Below, in pieces: positions 1-11,014 of a stretch of DNA of 64,000 nucleotides. Positions within the stretch are counted from its first letter, which is position 1; each line of letters starts with the position of its first letter. The notes below the pieces were generated by a model. That model saw only the letters and a list, made by a program, of their open reading frames with translations, did not search any database and was not told the DNA's origin. A program made the position numbers and the translations under genes. Source of the stretch: Neostapfia colusana. Taxonomy: Eukaryota > Streptophyta > Magnoliopsida > Poales > Poaceae. Location of the stretch: positions 18,997,501-19,061,500 of the forward strand of contig JASWHV010000011.1 in assembly GCA_030760725.1 (NCBI GenBank), read 5' to 3'.

Positions 1-35
1 GGGTAGTCGTATATAACCAGTTAGTGTCCTTGCAG

Positions 36-163
36 ATCCACCCTTGACTCTCCGGAGCTTGATCCACTCCGATGAATCACTCCTTTGAGTCCCCTTCGTA
101 TCCACCCTTGACTCTCCGGAGCTTGATCCACTCCGATGAATCACTCCTTTGAGTCCCCTTCGT
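36..163. repeat. 64-bp tandem repeat, two copies
   Basis: Two back-to-back copies of a 64-base unit (36-99 and 100-163) read the same by eye, each starting ATCCACCCTTGACTCTCC and ending GAGTCCCCTTCGT. No coding frame accompanies them. The array lies at the window edge, so more copies may lie upstream. It is probably a local slippage or minisatellite-type duplication inside old LTR sequence. Confidence 0.9.
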
Positions 164-3003
164 TGTGGTTCCTATTGAGATGCATATGCACATGTTTTAT
201 AGACTGTAATGGAAAGAAGTTATAGAATTAATCTCTTAATAACAGAGGTTGTGTGGAAAAGCCAAGCATGTCTTGGTTTGCCTCTGTTGTGCAAAGAACA
301 GAAATAAACTAATTTGTCCTAAAGGCTTTAGCTATACACTAATCATGTTCCGTAATGAACATAATAGATAAGCTGAAAGGATTTGAGTGCAACTGAAGAA
401 CAAGAACTCCAATGGCCTCAAAACTTTTACAGCAGGTTCTATACTACCTAAGGATTTAGCTTGCCAAATTGCAGCTAATGTGGAGTCATATTGTGTCCTC
501 CATAATTCTCACAATATCTCGTATGTATTAACACATATACACAAGTATGGAGAATAAGAACAGGGAGTTCCAGGACTCATCTTGGGTTGATAATTTACAT
601 GTGATTTCTTGATCACATGATAGTCGTCTGGTCCAAAATTCAGCCCTTTTACTTTGGTAGTTCTCCCAGAACAATTCTTTAAGCATTTGTACTCAAAAGA
701 ATTAATTCTGTGGTAATGTGCATTTTCATGCCCAACTAGTTGAACTACAATTCCAAGTATGTCTCAGAGAGCTTGCCTAAATTTTCCTTTGATTTTTGGA
801 GCTATGGATGGCTCAGAACAGATTTTTGAAGTGGGAAACATTTTCTGAAAATGTTTCTGGACTCTTTTGAACACAGTAGTTTTCATTTAGCAAATTCCTA
901 CACAAATGATCTTCAAATGAGCTGAACATTTGCTAGTAGGTAAATACTATGGTAAAGAATATTCTGTCAAAATTTGGGTATTTTTGGATAACCCAAACTC
1001 TCTCAAAAATTCTTTTTTAGAAAACCTTCCAAGAATTTTCCAGAATATAATAATGCGTTTCATACAAATTGGGTTGTAGATTTGGACAGAGATATTCAAT
1101 ATGAATCCAACCCAATTTGAATCACTAAATTTGGGGATTCCTAGCAAGAGTTATGAGGTTCTAAAGTTTGTGGAAAAATTCTGAAATTGACCTCTGTTTA
1201 TTTTCCCATTTTCAGAGACATAAGGAATTAACACCACAGTTGGCCAAGCAAATGAGGTCCAATGCTTCTGAAAATTTTACTGGAGTTCAAGTATTTTTGG
1301 AAGACTCTCCTGCCAAAATTTGGGGATTTTCCAATACATAGAACCCCTGGAAAAATTCCCACAAGCTTTTCCTTCTATGAATTAATGAGCCAAAACCAGG
1401 GGTTTTCATAATTATTGGGTTGTACCTCTGGATAGTACTATCTTAGAGGAATCCAACAAAATTTATTGCACTATTTTTGGAGCTTCCTGCACCAAGTTAT
1501 GCTTTTTACAAGTTTGCATAACTCTCTGTTTGATTTTAAACAGCACAGTCGCACGTGGGGCCCACGGGTCAGGTGCTTCTTTAACCTCCCGCCAGAGCCT
1601 GCGGGTGCACACCGGCAGAAAACTTGGCATGGCTCGTTCTCTCTCATTTCTCTACCAAATGAGCTCCGGTTTCGCCCTACATGCTCCTGGGAACGTGGCG
1701 CAGCTGCCTGACAAGGTTTCCCGCGTGAAAACGGCTGTAGGTGGGTCGGCACCGGCGGGGCGGCTCGGGAGCTCGACATGGACGTGTTCCAGCGTGTCCA
1801 AGGCATTTCCCGGCGAGCTACGATGTCCTACAGCATCCCTATGGTTCTAGGAACATGGATTGGAGATCAAATCGTGCAGAAAGTGGCTGCAACCTAGTCG
1901 TCACCATGGACCGTGGCAGTTTTGGCCGCCGGCGACGATTTCTCGTCGCCCGGGGCATCGGATGGTCAGTTTCCTTTGGTTTTCAGCGTGGGAGGGCGCT
2001 AGGGAATCTAGTTGCTGTGGTTTGAATTGTAGGAGGTATGATCAATCGGTTTGGGAGAATTTCACGAATTAAACACGGGTTGTTCTATACGTGCGCCGGT
2101 GCCAAAAATCGAATTCCGGCGAGCCGGCGTCGGGGGAGAGCAGGAGGACGACGGAATGAGGATCAGTACCTCCTGGCGCACCTCTGTGGCCTCTTGAGCC
2201 TGCCGGAGAGGCGCTGGGCTGGCCGGGAGACAGGGAGCAGTGGAGCAGCGCCGGTGAGGTGCTCGGCTCTCGGTTTGTTTGCGAGGAGAAGAAAGCAATT
2301 GTGCCTTGCTTCGGCCGGGGGGGCACGTGATCACGTTGGGGGTGCGGCCAGGACCGACCTCAGGGCACCAGCGCGTGGAGACCGGCAGCAGGAGCTGTCG
2401 CCGGCAAGCTGCTCGGTGGCGCTCGCGAGCTGCTCGGGAAAAGTTCCCACCGAGAGCAAAACTTAGGGAGTAAGTCTCCTCCTTTAGCTCTATGACCTGT
2501 GGGTCCCACCCCCCATTTCTTCACCAAATATCTTCTCAAGCTGATCTTTTCACTCCCCAAAATGCTAAGTTTTAAAAAGGTGGGCTAGAATTTGAATTCT
2601 TCAAATTCAGTTTGAATTTGCAAGACTAAACCTAAATTTGCTTTAGAATTTGCAATTTCTTCTATTTAGTTCTCTTTTAAGCCCACCCTACAAATGGAAA
2701 GTTGGTGAGCAAACTCCTCCCTATGATCCCTCTATATGGCTGCATTTTTTTTCAAAGTCCTTGACCACCTCATGTGTGAACTTTGAATTTTCAAATCTGA
2801 ATTTTAAACTCACATGCAAAGAGGTATTCAACTCCTTATTGGTCCAACACTTTTAAATAAAAAGGTGAACCTCATGTTAGATGCTCATCCATGTATTACC
2901 TTGCATGAAGAAAAGTTTTAGCAAGTCCCATTTTTCATGTCTTTGCCACACATATGAACTCAAACCTTGGTTTTTATTCATACACATTTTTGGGACTTTT
3001 ACA
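164..3003 (-). repeat. Old LTR of an E4-like gypsy element (terminus at 3003)
   Basis: There is no gene here. The right end reads TTTTTGGGACTTTTACA, closely resembling the LTR terminus of E4 (TTTGGGGATTTTACA at 38876 and 49208). Stretches around 1300-1560 line up, with many differences, with the E4 LTR near 36770-37090. Shared landmarks include an AAATTTGGG block, a GGTTGTACCTCTG-like block and a GC-rich block with a GGGCCCAC-type sequence. I read it as an old, diverged LTR in the same (-) orientation as E4, with its left end unseen or outside the window. The short frames at 1466-2560 show no protein family and are taken as chance. Confidence 0.5.
960..1510. repeat. Diverged internal duplication, about 346-bp period
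   Basis: Within the old LTR, an ATTGGGTTGTA block at 1068 recurs at 1414, and a CAAAATTTGGG block near 968 recurs near 1315, an offset of about 346 bases. Both copies continue with GAATCCAAC and a following TTATG block. The copies differ by many substitutions, so the duplication is old. Confidence 0.6.
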
Positions 3004-3698
3004 GAGGGCCAGAAAATACACCAACAAGAAGTTAGAGACCGAGCCCAACTCAAACTCGAGTCCAACTCGGGCCCAGGAGCAGTCCACCTTAAAATGGATG
3101 CACAGGAGGCATACGGACTCCGTTTTTGACGTTCTACATATGCACGGAAAGCTGAGAGGATAAACATTCCAATGGAACTGGCCCCACGTCAAAATGCACT
3201 CAGAGTCGACGGGAAACTTCGAAACAATATAAAGTTTAGAGTGTGTCAGGGTGTTGCATCACCTAGTTGGGCCATTGGGCCTTGTATCGAGTCCAAGTCC
3301 ATTATGTACGTGTCTTAGGGTTAGGTCACGACCCCAGCACCCCTCTGGTCGTCCTCCACCTAATTTATACCCCCTAGCCGCCGTCACAAACACCTGGGTT
3401 TTGCTTAGTTACAATCTGTCATTGAACAGTTCACCGATCATCGGTTGTGAAATCCCAAATTCGTGATCAATTCAGTTTTGATTGCAACTACTCTGTTCTT
3501 GCTTGTGTTCTTGATTGCGCTTGCAGGGATAAGCCTTCGTGGCGAGATCATTCGTGTGACACGGGTGATAACCAACGGAGCAGTGGTGTAGTGATTGCGG
3601 GGTTTCGTTCGTTCAGAACCTTGGATCATCAACGTCGAGATCTCCACCAAATCAAGTTTACCCTACCTCTCGGAAGATCGGGACTCATCCTCCTATCA
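3004..3698 (+). repeat. E1 5' LTR
   Basis: It matches 8751-9444 almost base for base from GAGGGCCAGAAAATAC to CTCCTATCA. The 3' copy is preceded by TG (8749-8750), the canonical LTR start, but here the two bases are CA and belong to the end of the neighbouring old LTR. This LTR therefore seems to lack its first two bases. A TATAAAG-like element lies near 3226 (AATATAAAGTTTAG). The end, ATCA followed by AT and the primer-binding site, is normal. Confidence 0.85.
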
Positions 3699-3700
3699 AT

Positions 3701-3710
3701 TGGTATCAGA
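3701..3710 (+). other. E1 primer-binding site (tRNA-iMet type)
   Basis: TGGTATCAGA starts two bases after the LTR end. It matches the first ten bases of the usual plant TGGTATCAGAGCC site complementary to initiator tRNA-Met, then diverges to TTTCC. Confidence 0.85.
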
Positions 3711-4794
3711 TTTCCAGGTTCACCATGAGGTACACTTGTGTGCCCTTTAGATTTATTTTGTTTCAGTCCTATCGTCCATAAAAAGCCACAAAAAAATTTA
3801 GTTTCCCTGACCTACAACCCCCGCTCAACCTTTTGCACAATTTAGTTTCGGAGTCCGTAGTTCTGAGTTCGTGTTCTAGGTTGAGTCTGGTTGCTGGTTT
3901 AGATTTGTTTTGGTTCAGTTTTGTTTCTTCCATCCGCTGCCATCTACAAAAAACCAATCTACAAAAAAATTTCATCCACCGATTCGTTTCTCTTCAGTTT
4001 CCACCAGCACCAAAACCTGATTCGTGGTATCCTCCTTAAAACGGGCATAACTTTTCGCTCGTAACTCCGATTGAAGCGCATTTTTTTTCGCAGAAAGGTC
4101 TCGAAAAAGTACACATACGGTGTTTTCAAAAAAAAATTACAAAAAAATTAAGAAGGCCCTCGTTTCGAACTCTGAAGTTCCAGCACCAGTTTTTCCAATC
4201 GCTCCTGAATTTGTGCTAATCTCATCTTTCATCGGTTTGATCTAATACTTGGTGCTGTTTCTATTCTTGTGCCCCTGGTTGAGAAAAAATATCAAAAAAA
4301 TAAAGAGAAAAAAGATTTTGATTTCTACTAGTGCTTCAAGACAAAAACAGGAGGCTAAGGGGTTTTCTAGTTGTGCTATTTCTGTGTGAGTGCTAGATAC
4401 TTGCTGATATTATCCTTGTTGTTCATCATCATTCATCCTTGCCCTTGCTTGTTGCCACAACTGTTCTAATACATTCTTAGGCCAGCAACTAGGTGAAATT
4501 CTTTGGACACTTATTCAGCATTGCTATCTGTTACTAACTTGTGTGCCACATACATATACTGCATTTGAGCCTTCCAAGCTCCACCTTCTCTCGAGCAGAA
4601 CAGGTAACCTTTGCAATCACACCCACTCTCTGCTTGCTTCACACCGGTCACCGTTGGCCACCTGCAGTGCTGGTAAGAAACTTGTAAGAGCGGGGTAAGA
4701 CGCATCTTACTGATCGATTTTCCACCCACTTCGGAGAGCGTAGTAATAGGGTTCTTCACGATCTTTTTGTCTTCGTTTCTGTTTTGTACTAACA
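3711..4794 (+). other. E1 untranslated leader
   Basis: About 1.08 kb between the primer-binding site and the gag start. It is T-rich with several homopolymer runs and has no frame resembling a protein family. Unlike E2 and EA, no accessory frame is present here. Confidence 0.7.
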
Positions 4795-6054
4795 ATGACA
4801 GGAAAGAAGCCTATGGATAAGACCTCTGGTTCTACACCTCTGAATTATGATGAGTGTGTGTCCCATATGGAACTAAAGGACATGATGCGGGCAATGACCG
4901 AAGCTTTCAACAATTACCAGACCACTACAACAGCCACCTTTCAGAGGCTCCATACAAGTGTTGCTGGTCTAACCACACGGTTGGACGAGATGGAGACTCG
5001 TCTTCCCCAACAAGCTACACCCTCTATCATCCTTGATGGTGATGCACATGCTCACTACGACACAGAGGATGACTTCAATAACGATGAGGTTGATGCACAG
5101 CAGCGCCGTCGCCCTCGATGAAATCGTCAAGGTATGGGAGGTAGACCTCGTCCTCATGCTCCTGAACAAGATAATGATCCTTATGCTAAGATTAAGTTTT
5201 CTATTCCAACATTTTATGGATCTTATGATGCTGAGACTTACTTGGATTGGGAGATGACGGTAGAACAAAAATTTAGCTCTCATCTTGTTCCTGAGCGACA
5301 TAGAGTTAGACAAGCCACTAGTGAGTTTAAAGATTTTGCTATAATTTGGTGGAATGAACTTGTCAATACACGTAATGCACCACAGACATGGGCTGCATTA
5401 AAATAAGAGATGCGCGCTAGGTTTGTTCCTCCTTCATATAGACGTGATCTTCTTAAGAAATTGCAATGCTTTGATCAGGGTGACATGATTGTCCAAGAGT
5501 ACTACCAAGAGTTGCAGAAAGGTATGCTTCATTGTGGGGTAGTTGAGGATCAGGAAGACCAAATTGTTAGGTTTTATGGGGGCTTGCGGCGTGAGATCCA
5601 GGACATAGTTGACTACAAGGAATATCATTCTATTCAACGTTTATTTCAACTTGCTATGTTAGCAGAAAAAGAAGTGCAGGGTCGCCAACAGCAGCGGCGG
5701 AACAACACCTTCACGCCACGACAATTTTCGGTGCCATCCAAAGCAGCGCCCTCCTCGAGCGTACGTGCTTCTACACCACCCTCCACGGGTGTTGTACGCA
5801 GCACCATCGCACCTTCTACATCACGGGGACAAGATAACAGCAAGTCCCAGATGCCTCCAGGTGTTGCAGCAAAGGCGGCTGCACCCAACACTTCGACAAG
5901 TCGCAGCTCTGACATCAAGTGCCACCGCTGCCAGGGACTTGGCCATATGCAACGAGATTGCCCCAGCAAACGGGCGATCATTGCCACTGCTGATGGTGGG
6001 TATGTTAGTGCTTCTGATATTGAAGATGAAAATATTATTGCAACTAACATTTAA
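4795..6054 (+). pseudogene. E1 gag (capsid/nucleocapsid), three in-frame stops
   Basis: Gag would assemble the virus-like particle and package element RNA. The frame opens at ATG 4795 after a leader without strong upstream starts. An N-terminal region contains a Q/T-rich stretch. A capsid-like segment (about 5134-5640) carries the plant gypsy gag pattern of WW.EL and LQ..D followed by YY.EL. A CCHC zinc knuckle CHRCQGLGHMQRDC lies near 5920-5961. Stops interrupt the frame at 5119-5121 (TGA), 5404-5406 (TAA) and 6052-6054 (TAA). All lie in the same frame, which continues into protease, so the ancestor made one gag-pol polyprotein. The first stop is explained by CGA to TGA. Confidence 0.85.
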
Positions 6055-8460
6055 GGTTCGGATGATGGTGCTGAGGAGGTTCTTGGTACATCTGCGACAA
6101 ACAACTATAAGACTTTGATTGTGCAGCGAGCTTTGAGTGCCACGGTTCGAGAGGATGACAACCGCCAACGTCACAACCTTTTCAACATGTTTCTCGTCGT
6201 CAAGGACTTCCGTGTACATACCATCATTGATGGTGGTAGCTGCAACAATTTGGTGAATGTTGAGGTGGTCAAGAAGCTTGGCTTGACCACACGGGAGCAT
6301 CCCCACCCTTATCGCATTCAATGGTTTAACAACAATGGTAAGGTTAAGGTAACACAAACAGCAAGGATACATTTTTCCATTGGTTCTTATCATGATTTTG
6401 CTGATTTTGATGTGGTACCTATGGATGCTTGTTCTCTTTTGTTGGGACGTCCTTGGGAGTTTGACACTGCTGCTATTCACCATGGTCGATCTAATAAGTA
6501 TACTCTCATGCATAAGGGCAAGAAAATTGTGTTGCTTCCTATGAGTCCCACTGAAATTGTACAATTTGAGCAAAAGAAAAAGAACAATCCTAAGCAAAAG
6601 GGTGTTTTCAATTCTGAAATTCAGCAACCTATTAAGTTGAAAAATCCTATTTTCCTTGCAACTAAATCTGATCTTGATGATTTATATGCCTCTAATGGAA
6701 CTTGCTATGCTTTAGTGTGCAAACATGCTTTATATTCCATTGAGGATACGTCCATTGTCTTGCCACCTGCTGTTGCTAACCTTTTGCAGGAATATATGGA
6801 TATTTTTCCATCAGAGATACCCCCCGGATTACCACCTGTGCGAGGCATTGTGCACAAGATTGATTTGGTTCTAGGGGCGAGCTTGCCAAACCGTGCTGCC
6901 TACAGGACCAACCCCGACGAGACTAAGGAAATTCAGCGACAAGTCCAAGATCTTCTGGACCGCGGGTGCATTCGTGAGAGTCTTAGTCCTTGTTCTGTTC
7001 TTGTTCTTTTGGTTGCAAAAAAAGATGGCACTTGGCGCATGTGTGTTGACTGTAGAGCCATCAATAACATTACCATTCGTTATCGCTATCCTATTCCTAG
7101 ATTGGATGACATGCTTGATGAGTTGAGTGGTTCTGTTATTTTCTCCAAGATTGATTTGCGTAGTGGGTATCATCAGATTCGTATGGCTTTAGGTGATGAA
7201 TGGAAAACTGCTTTTAAAACTAAATTCAGACTTTATGAAAGGTTAGTCATGTCATTTGGTTTAACTAATGCGCCCAGCACTTTCATGAGGTTGATGAATG
7301 ACGTTTTACGTGCTTTCATTGGTAAATTTATGGTGGTTTACTTTGATTATATCCTTATTTACAGCAAGTCATATGATGAGCATCTTGAACATTTGCGTGA
7401 TGTTTTTAATGTCTTGCGCGATGCACGTTTATATGGTAACCTTGAGAAGTGCACCTTTTGCACCGATCGTGTGTCTTTTCTTGGGTATGTTGTTACTTCG
7501 CAGGGCATTGAGGTGGACGAGGCAAAGATTGTTGCCATCACGAGCTGGCCACTTCCGACTATGGTCACACAGGTTCGGAGTTTTCTTGGTCTCGCAGGTT
7601 TCTACCGGCGTTTCGTGCGGGATTTCAGCACCATTGCGGCACCTCTCCACGAGTTGACAAAGCATGGAGTGCCGTTTCGATGGGGACCAGCACAACAACA
7701 AGCTTTTGATGTTCTCAAGTCGAAGCTCACACAAGCACCATTGCTGCAGCTTCCTGATTTTGAGAAGACCTTCGAGCTTGAATGTGACGCGAGCGGCATT
7801 GGCATTGGAGGAGTGCTAATTCAAGGAGGTAAACCTGTTGCCTTCTTTAGTGAAAAATTGCATGGGCCTTCGCTGAATTATTCTACATATGACAAAGAAC
7901 TTTATGCTTTAGTGCGTGTCTTGCAAACTTGGCAACATTACCTATGGTCTAAAGAATTTGTCATACATTCAGATCATGAGTCTTTGAAGTATCTTAAAGG
8001 ACAAGTCTGAACAAATGTCATGCTAAATGGATTGAGTTCATAGAATCATTTCCTTACATCATTAAACATAAGAAAGGGAAAGACAATGTGATTGTCGATG
8101 CTTTATCTAGACGTTATACCATACTATCCCAACTTTCTCATAAAATCTTTGGTTTGGAAACCATAAAGAGGTTATATGCTACTGATTTGGACATTAAAGA
8201 TGCCTTTGAAAATTGTAGAGAGGGAAGAACGTGGCAAACATTCCTGCTGCGTGAAGGCCTTCTCTACCGTGCTAACAAGCTGTGTGTTCCAGCTAGCTCC
8301 ATTCGTCTTTTGTTGTTACAGGAAGCGCATGGAGGTGGTTTGATGGGACATTTTGGTGTTAAAAAGACAGAGGATGTGCTGGCCGCTCACTTCTTTTGAC
8401 CACGAATGAGGCGTGATGTGGAGCGCTACGTCTCACGTTGCACGACATGCAACAAAGATT
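6055..8460 (+). pseudogene. E1 pol: protease, reverse transcriptase, RNase H, integrase zinc domain
   Basis: It continues the gag frame. An aspartic protease-like IIDGGSCNNL lies near 6220-6250. Reverse transcriptase follows, with FSKIDLRSGYHQIRM, a TNAPSTFM block, and FDYILIYS at 7342-7365 where the family has FDDILIYS. The second catalytic Asp is Tyr (TAT at 7348-7350), so the enzyme would be inactive. RNase H (FELECDASGIGIG, HSDHESLKYL) runs to 8010. There a small deletion shifts the frame; the downstream frame (8088-8460) carries the end of RNase H and the integrase H-H-C-C domain ending CTTCNK. A TGA at 8397-8399 follows HFF, where the family has Trp. The integrase catalytic core is absent. 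Confidence 0.85.
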
Positions 8461-8876
8461 TGAAGCCATACTTGGGAGAAGAAGATGAGCTTGAGTCGAG
8501 GACGACTCCAATGCAAGAGGGGGAGGATGATGTGGACATCACTCCTGCAGATATACACAACACTCACATGGTAGACATGCAAGGTCCAATTACTAGAGCT
8601 CGAGCACGAAAATTGAATTTAGAGGTGAGCTCGTTCCTGAACAATTCTTTATATGTGAATTTTGAGAGTATGTTGCTACCTAATGGATTAATTATGATTA
8701 GGAACCATGGAGAGGACATGGAGATACATGGAGAGGGGTTTGGAGGCGTGGAGGGCCAGAAAATACACCAACAAGAAGTTAGAGACCGAGCCCAACTCAA
8801 ACTCGAGTCCAACTCGGGCCCAGGAGTAGTCCACCTTAAAATGGATGCACAGGAGGCATACGGACTCTGTTTTTGA
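8461..8876 (+). pseudogene. E1 pol C-terminal tail, reading into the 3' LTR
   Basis: Directly after the integrase zinc domain (junction about 8456-8462) the frame jumps to a tail with GEEDELESRTTPMQEGEDD and GPITRARARKLNLEVSSFL. Such a tail normally sits after the integrase core and C-terminal domain, so roughly a kilobase is missing. The frame stays open across the LTR boundary at 8751 and stops at 8874-8876, about 40 codons inside the LTR. A pol frame ending inside the LTR is known from some chromoviruses (CRM group), but I cannot place E1 in that clade from sequence alone. Confidence 0.7.
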
Positions 8877-9444
8877 CGTTCTACATATGCACGGAAAGCT
8901 GAGAGGATAAACATTCCAATGGAACTGGCCCCACGTCAAAATTCACTCGGAGTCGACGGGAAACTTCGAAACAATATAAAGTTTAGAGTGTGTCAGGGTG
9001 TTGCATCACCTAGTTGGGCCATTGGGCCTTGTATCGAGTCCAAGTCCATTATGTACGTGTCTTAGGGTTAGGTCACGACCCCAGCACCCCCTGGTCGTCC
9101 TCCACCTCCTTTATACCCCCTAGCCACCGTCACAAACAGCTGGGTTTTGCTTAGTTACAATCTGTCATTGAACAGTTCGCCGATCATCGGTTGTGAGACC
9201 CCAAATTCGTGATCAATTCAGTTTTGATTGCAACTTCTCTGTTCTTGATTGTGTTCTTGATTGCGCTTGCAGGGATAAGCCTTCGTGGCGAGGTCATTCG
9301 TGTGACATGGGTGATAATCAACAGAGCAGTGGTGTAGTGATTGCGGGGTTTCGTTCGTTCGGAACCTTGGATCATCAACGTCGAGATCTCCACCCAATCA
9401 AGTTTACCCTACCTCTCGGAAGATCGGGACTCATCCTCCTATCA
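8751..9444 (+). repeat. E1 3' LTR
   Basis: It matches 3004-3698 with about 15-20 visible differences. It is preceded by TG (8749-8750) and a purine-rich stretch (8708-8750) that could serve as polypurine tract. It ends ATCA, after which E2 coding sequence begins at once. Confidence 0.85.
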
Positions 9445-10375
9445 ATAATATAGATCCTCTCCTACGTCAACCTCATTCATGGGTAACATCTCTTCAGGCG
9501 TCCTCAGACATTTCTTGAGCTGTGACACATGGAATACATCGTGCAAATCCGATAGACGAGCCGGTAGTTCTAGTTGATATGCCACTTCGCCTTTCCTCTC
9601 CACAACCTGAAAGGGTCCGATGATGTATCGAGGTGATAACTTCCCTTTCACCTTGAACCAACGAAGTCCTCGGATAGGTGACACCTTGAGATAAACATAG
9701 TCTCCCACATTGAAAATAAGCTCACTTCTCCACACATCGGCATAACTCTTTTGTCGGGTCTGTGCTATCCTCAGGTTGTTGCGAATTTCCCTCACTTTCG
9801 CCTCGGCTTCTTGTAGTACCTCGGGTCCAAACACTTTACTTTCCCCCCGTTTGGTTCCAAAATAGGGGAGTTCTGCACTTCCTCCCATACAAAGCCTCAA
9901 ATGGTGACATCTTCATACTAGCCTGATAGCTGTTGTTAGAGGAGAACTCCGCATACGGTAAGTTCTTATCCCAACTCCTGTTGTTCTTGAGCGCACACGC
10001 TCTCAACATATCCTCAAGGATCTGATTAGTTCTTTCCGTATGTTCGTCAGTCTGGGGATCATAGGTAGAACTAAAATTCAGATGAGTTCCCATGGTTTCA
10101 TGCAACTTCTGCCAGAACCTTGAGGTGAACTGTGTCCCTCGATCTGGCACTATCTTCTTTGGCACTCCATGGAAACACACGATCCTTGACATGTATAATT
10201 CTGCCAATTTGGATCCGCTGTAGCTTTCTTTCACGGGGATGAAATTAGCTACCTTGGTTAGCCTGTCGATGATGACCCATATCGAATCATATCCTGATTG
10301 GGTCCTAGGTAGTCCCACTATGAAATCCATACCGATTTCTTGCCATTTCCATTCAGGCACTTTGAGTGGTTGCAA
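9445..10375 (-). pseudogene. E2 integrase (core and C-terminal region)
   Basis: The integrase core starts near 10375 (MDFIVGLPRTQSGYDSIWVI) and holds the D, D, E landmarks: MDFIVG, VPDRGTQFTS and DEHTERTNQ. The catalytic Glu is in the ERTNQ segment. A frameshift near 9840-9850 moves the reading to a second frame (9900-9445) carrying the family blocks FGPEVLQEAE, GDYVYLKVSP, ELPARLSDLHDVFHVSQLKK and a run ending GEDLYY. The C-terminal chromodomain-like end is cut off at the junction with E1. Confidence 0.85.
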
Positions 10376-11014
10376 TAATCCCGCGGGTCATTGATGTTCT
10401 GCTTTCACCAACTGACATGTGTCACATAGGGCAACATGTTCCGCGACATCTCGCTTCATGCCATACCATCAATACCTGCTCTTGAGGTCATGGTACATCT
10501 TCGTACTCCCAGGATGAATCGAATAGTCGGAATCATGAGCCTCCTTCAAAATCAATTCACGGATCTCCTTCACTTCAGGCACACAGATTCTTTTCCCGTG
10601 CCACACCGTACCTTGTTCATCCTCTCTGAACCCAGGGGCTTTATTATCCTTGATGAGTTCTCTAGTCTCTTGTATCTTCTCGTCATTCTTCTGACCATTG
10701 CGTATGTCTTTCTCTAATATGGGGTCCACTTCCATGGCGATGGCCTCACCACTATTCACCAGACATAGATTGAGTTTTATAACATCTTCCTTCAATTCTG
10801 CAGGCATGTCCTTCAAGCTCAACCTATTGACCTGCACCTTCTGGCTTAAAGCATCTGCCACGATGTTCGCTTTCCCAGGATGATAGTTGATGCCCACATC
10901 AAAGTCGTTGATTAGCTCTAACCATCTCCTTCGTCTGAGGTTGAGATCTGGCTGTGTGAAAATGTACTTTAGGCTCTTATGATCCGTATATATCTCTGTC
11001 CTTTTCCCCATCAA
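10376..11014 (-). pseudogene. E2 end of RNase H and integrase zinc-binding domain
   Basis: The segment carries the RNase H end (TDHKSLKYIFTQPDLNLRRR, YHPGKANIVADALSQK) and then the integrase N-terminal region (LILKEAHDSDYSIHPGSTKM). Two in-frame stops follow: TGA near 10467, where Trp is expected after DLKSRY, and TGA near 10387, where Arg is expected in a HQRPAG-type context. The upstream junction at 11014-11020 is a one-base deletion after ALKIWR. Confidence 0.83.

Larger units (their letters stand above)
3004..9444 (+). mobile_element. E1: Ty3/gypsy LTR retrotransposon, internally deleted
   Basis: Two ~695-bp LTRs enclose a tRNA-iMet-type primer-binding site, a ~1.1-kb leader and one gag-pol frame. 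Domain order is gag, zinc knuckle, protease, reverse transcriptase, RNase H, integrase zinc-binding domain, which is the gypsy order. The frame carries at least four in-frame stops and one frameshift, the second catalytic Asp of reverse transcriptase is replaced, and the integrase core is missing, so E1 is dead. The LTRs look about 97% alike by eye, pointing to a fairly recent insertion. No matching target duplication is visible: ATAAT follows the right LTR but TTTTA precedes the CA at 3002-3003. Confidence 0.88.

Noticed and set aside
1471..2466. Overlapping frames on both strands, up to 142 codons
   Set aside because: Several frames of similar length overlap on both strands in a GC-rich LTR-type stretch with no motif, as expected by chance.
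5821..6627. Minus-strand 268-codon frame opposite E1 gag/protease
   Set aside because: It lies fully antisense to a well-supported gag-pol frame, has low-complexity Leu/Ile-rich sequence and no family motif; it is a shadow of the real frame.
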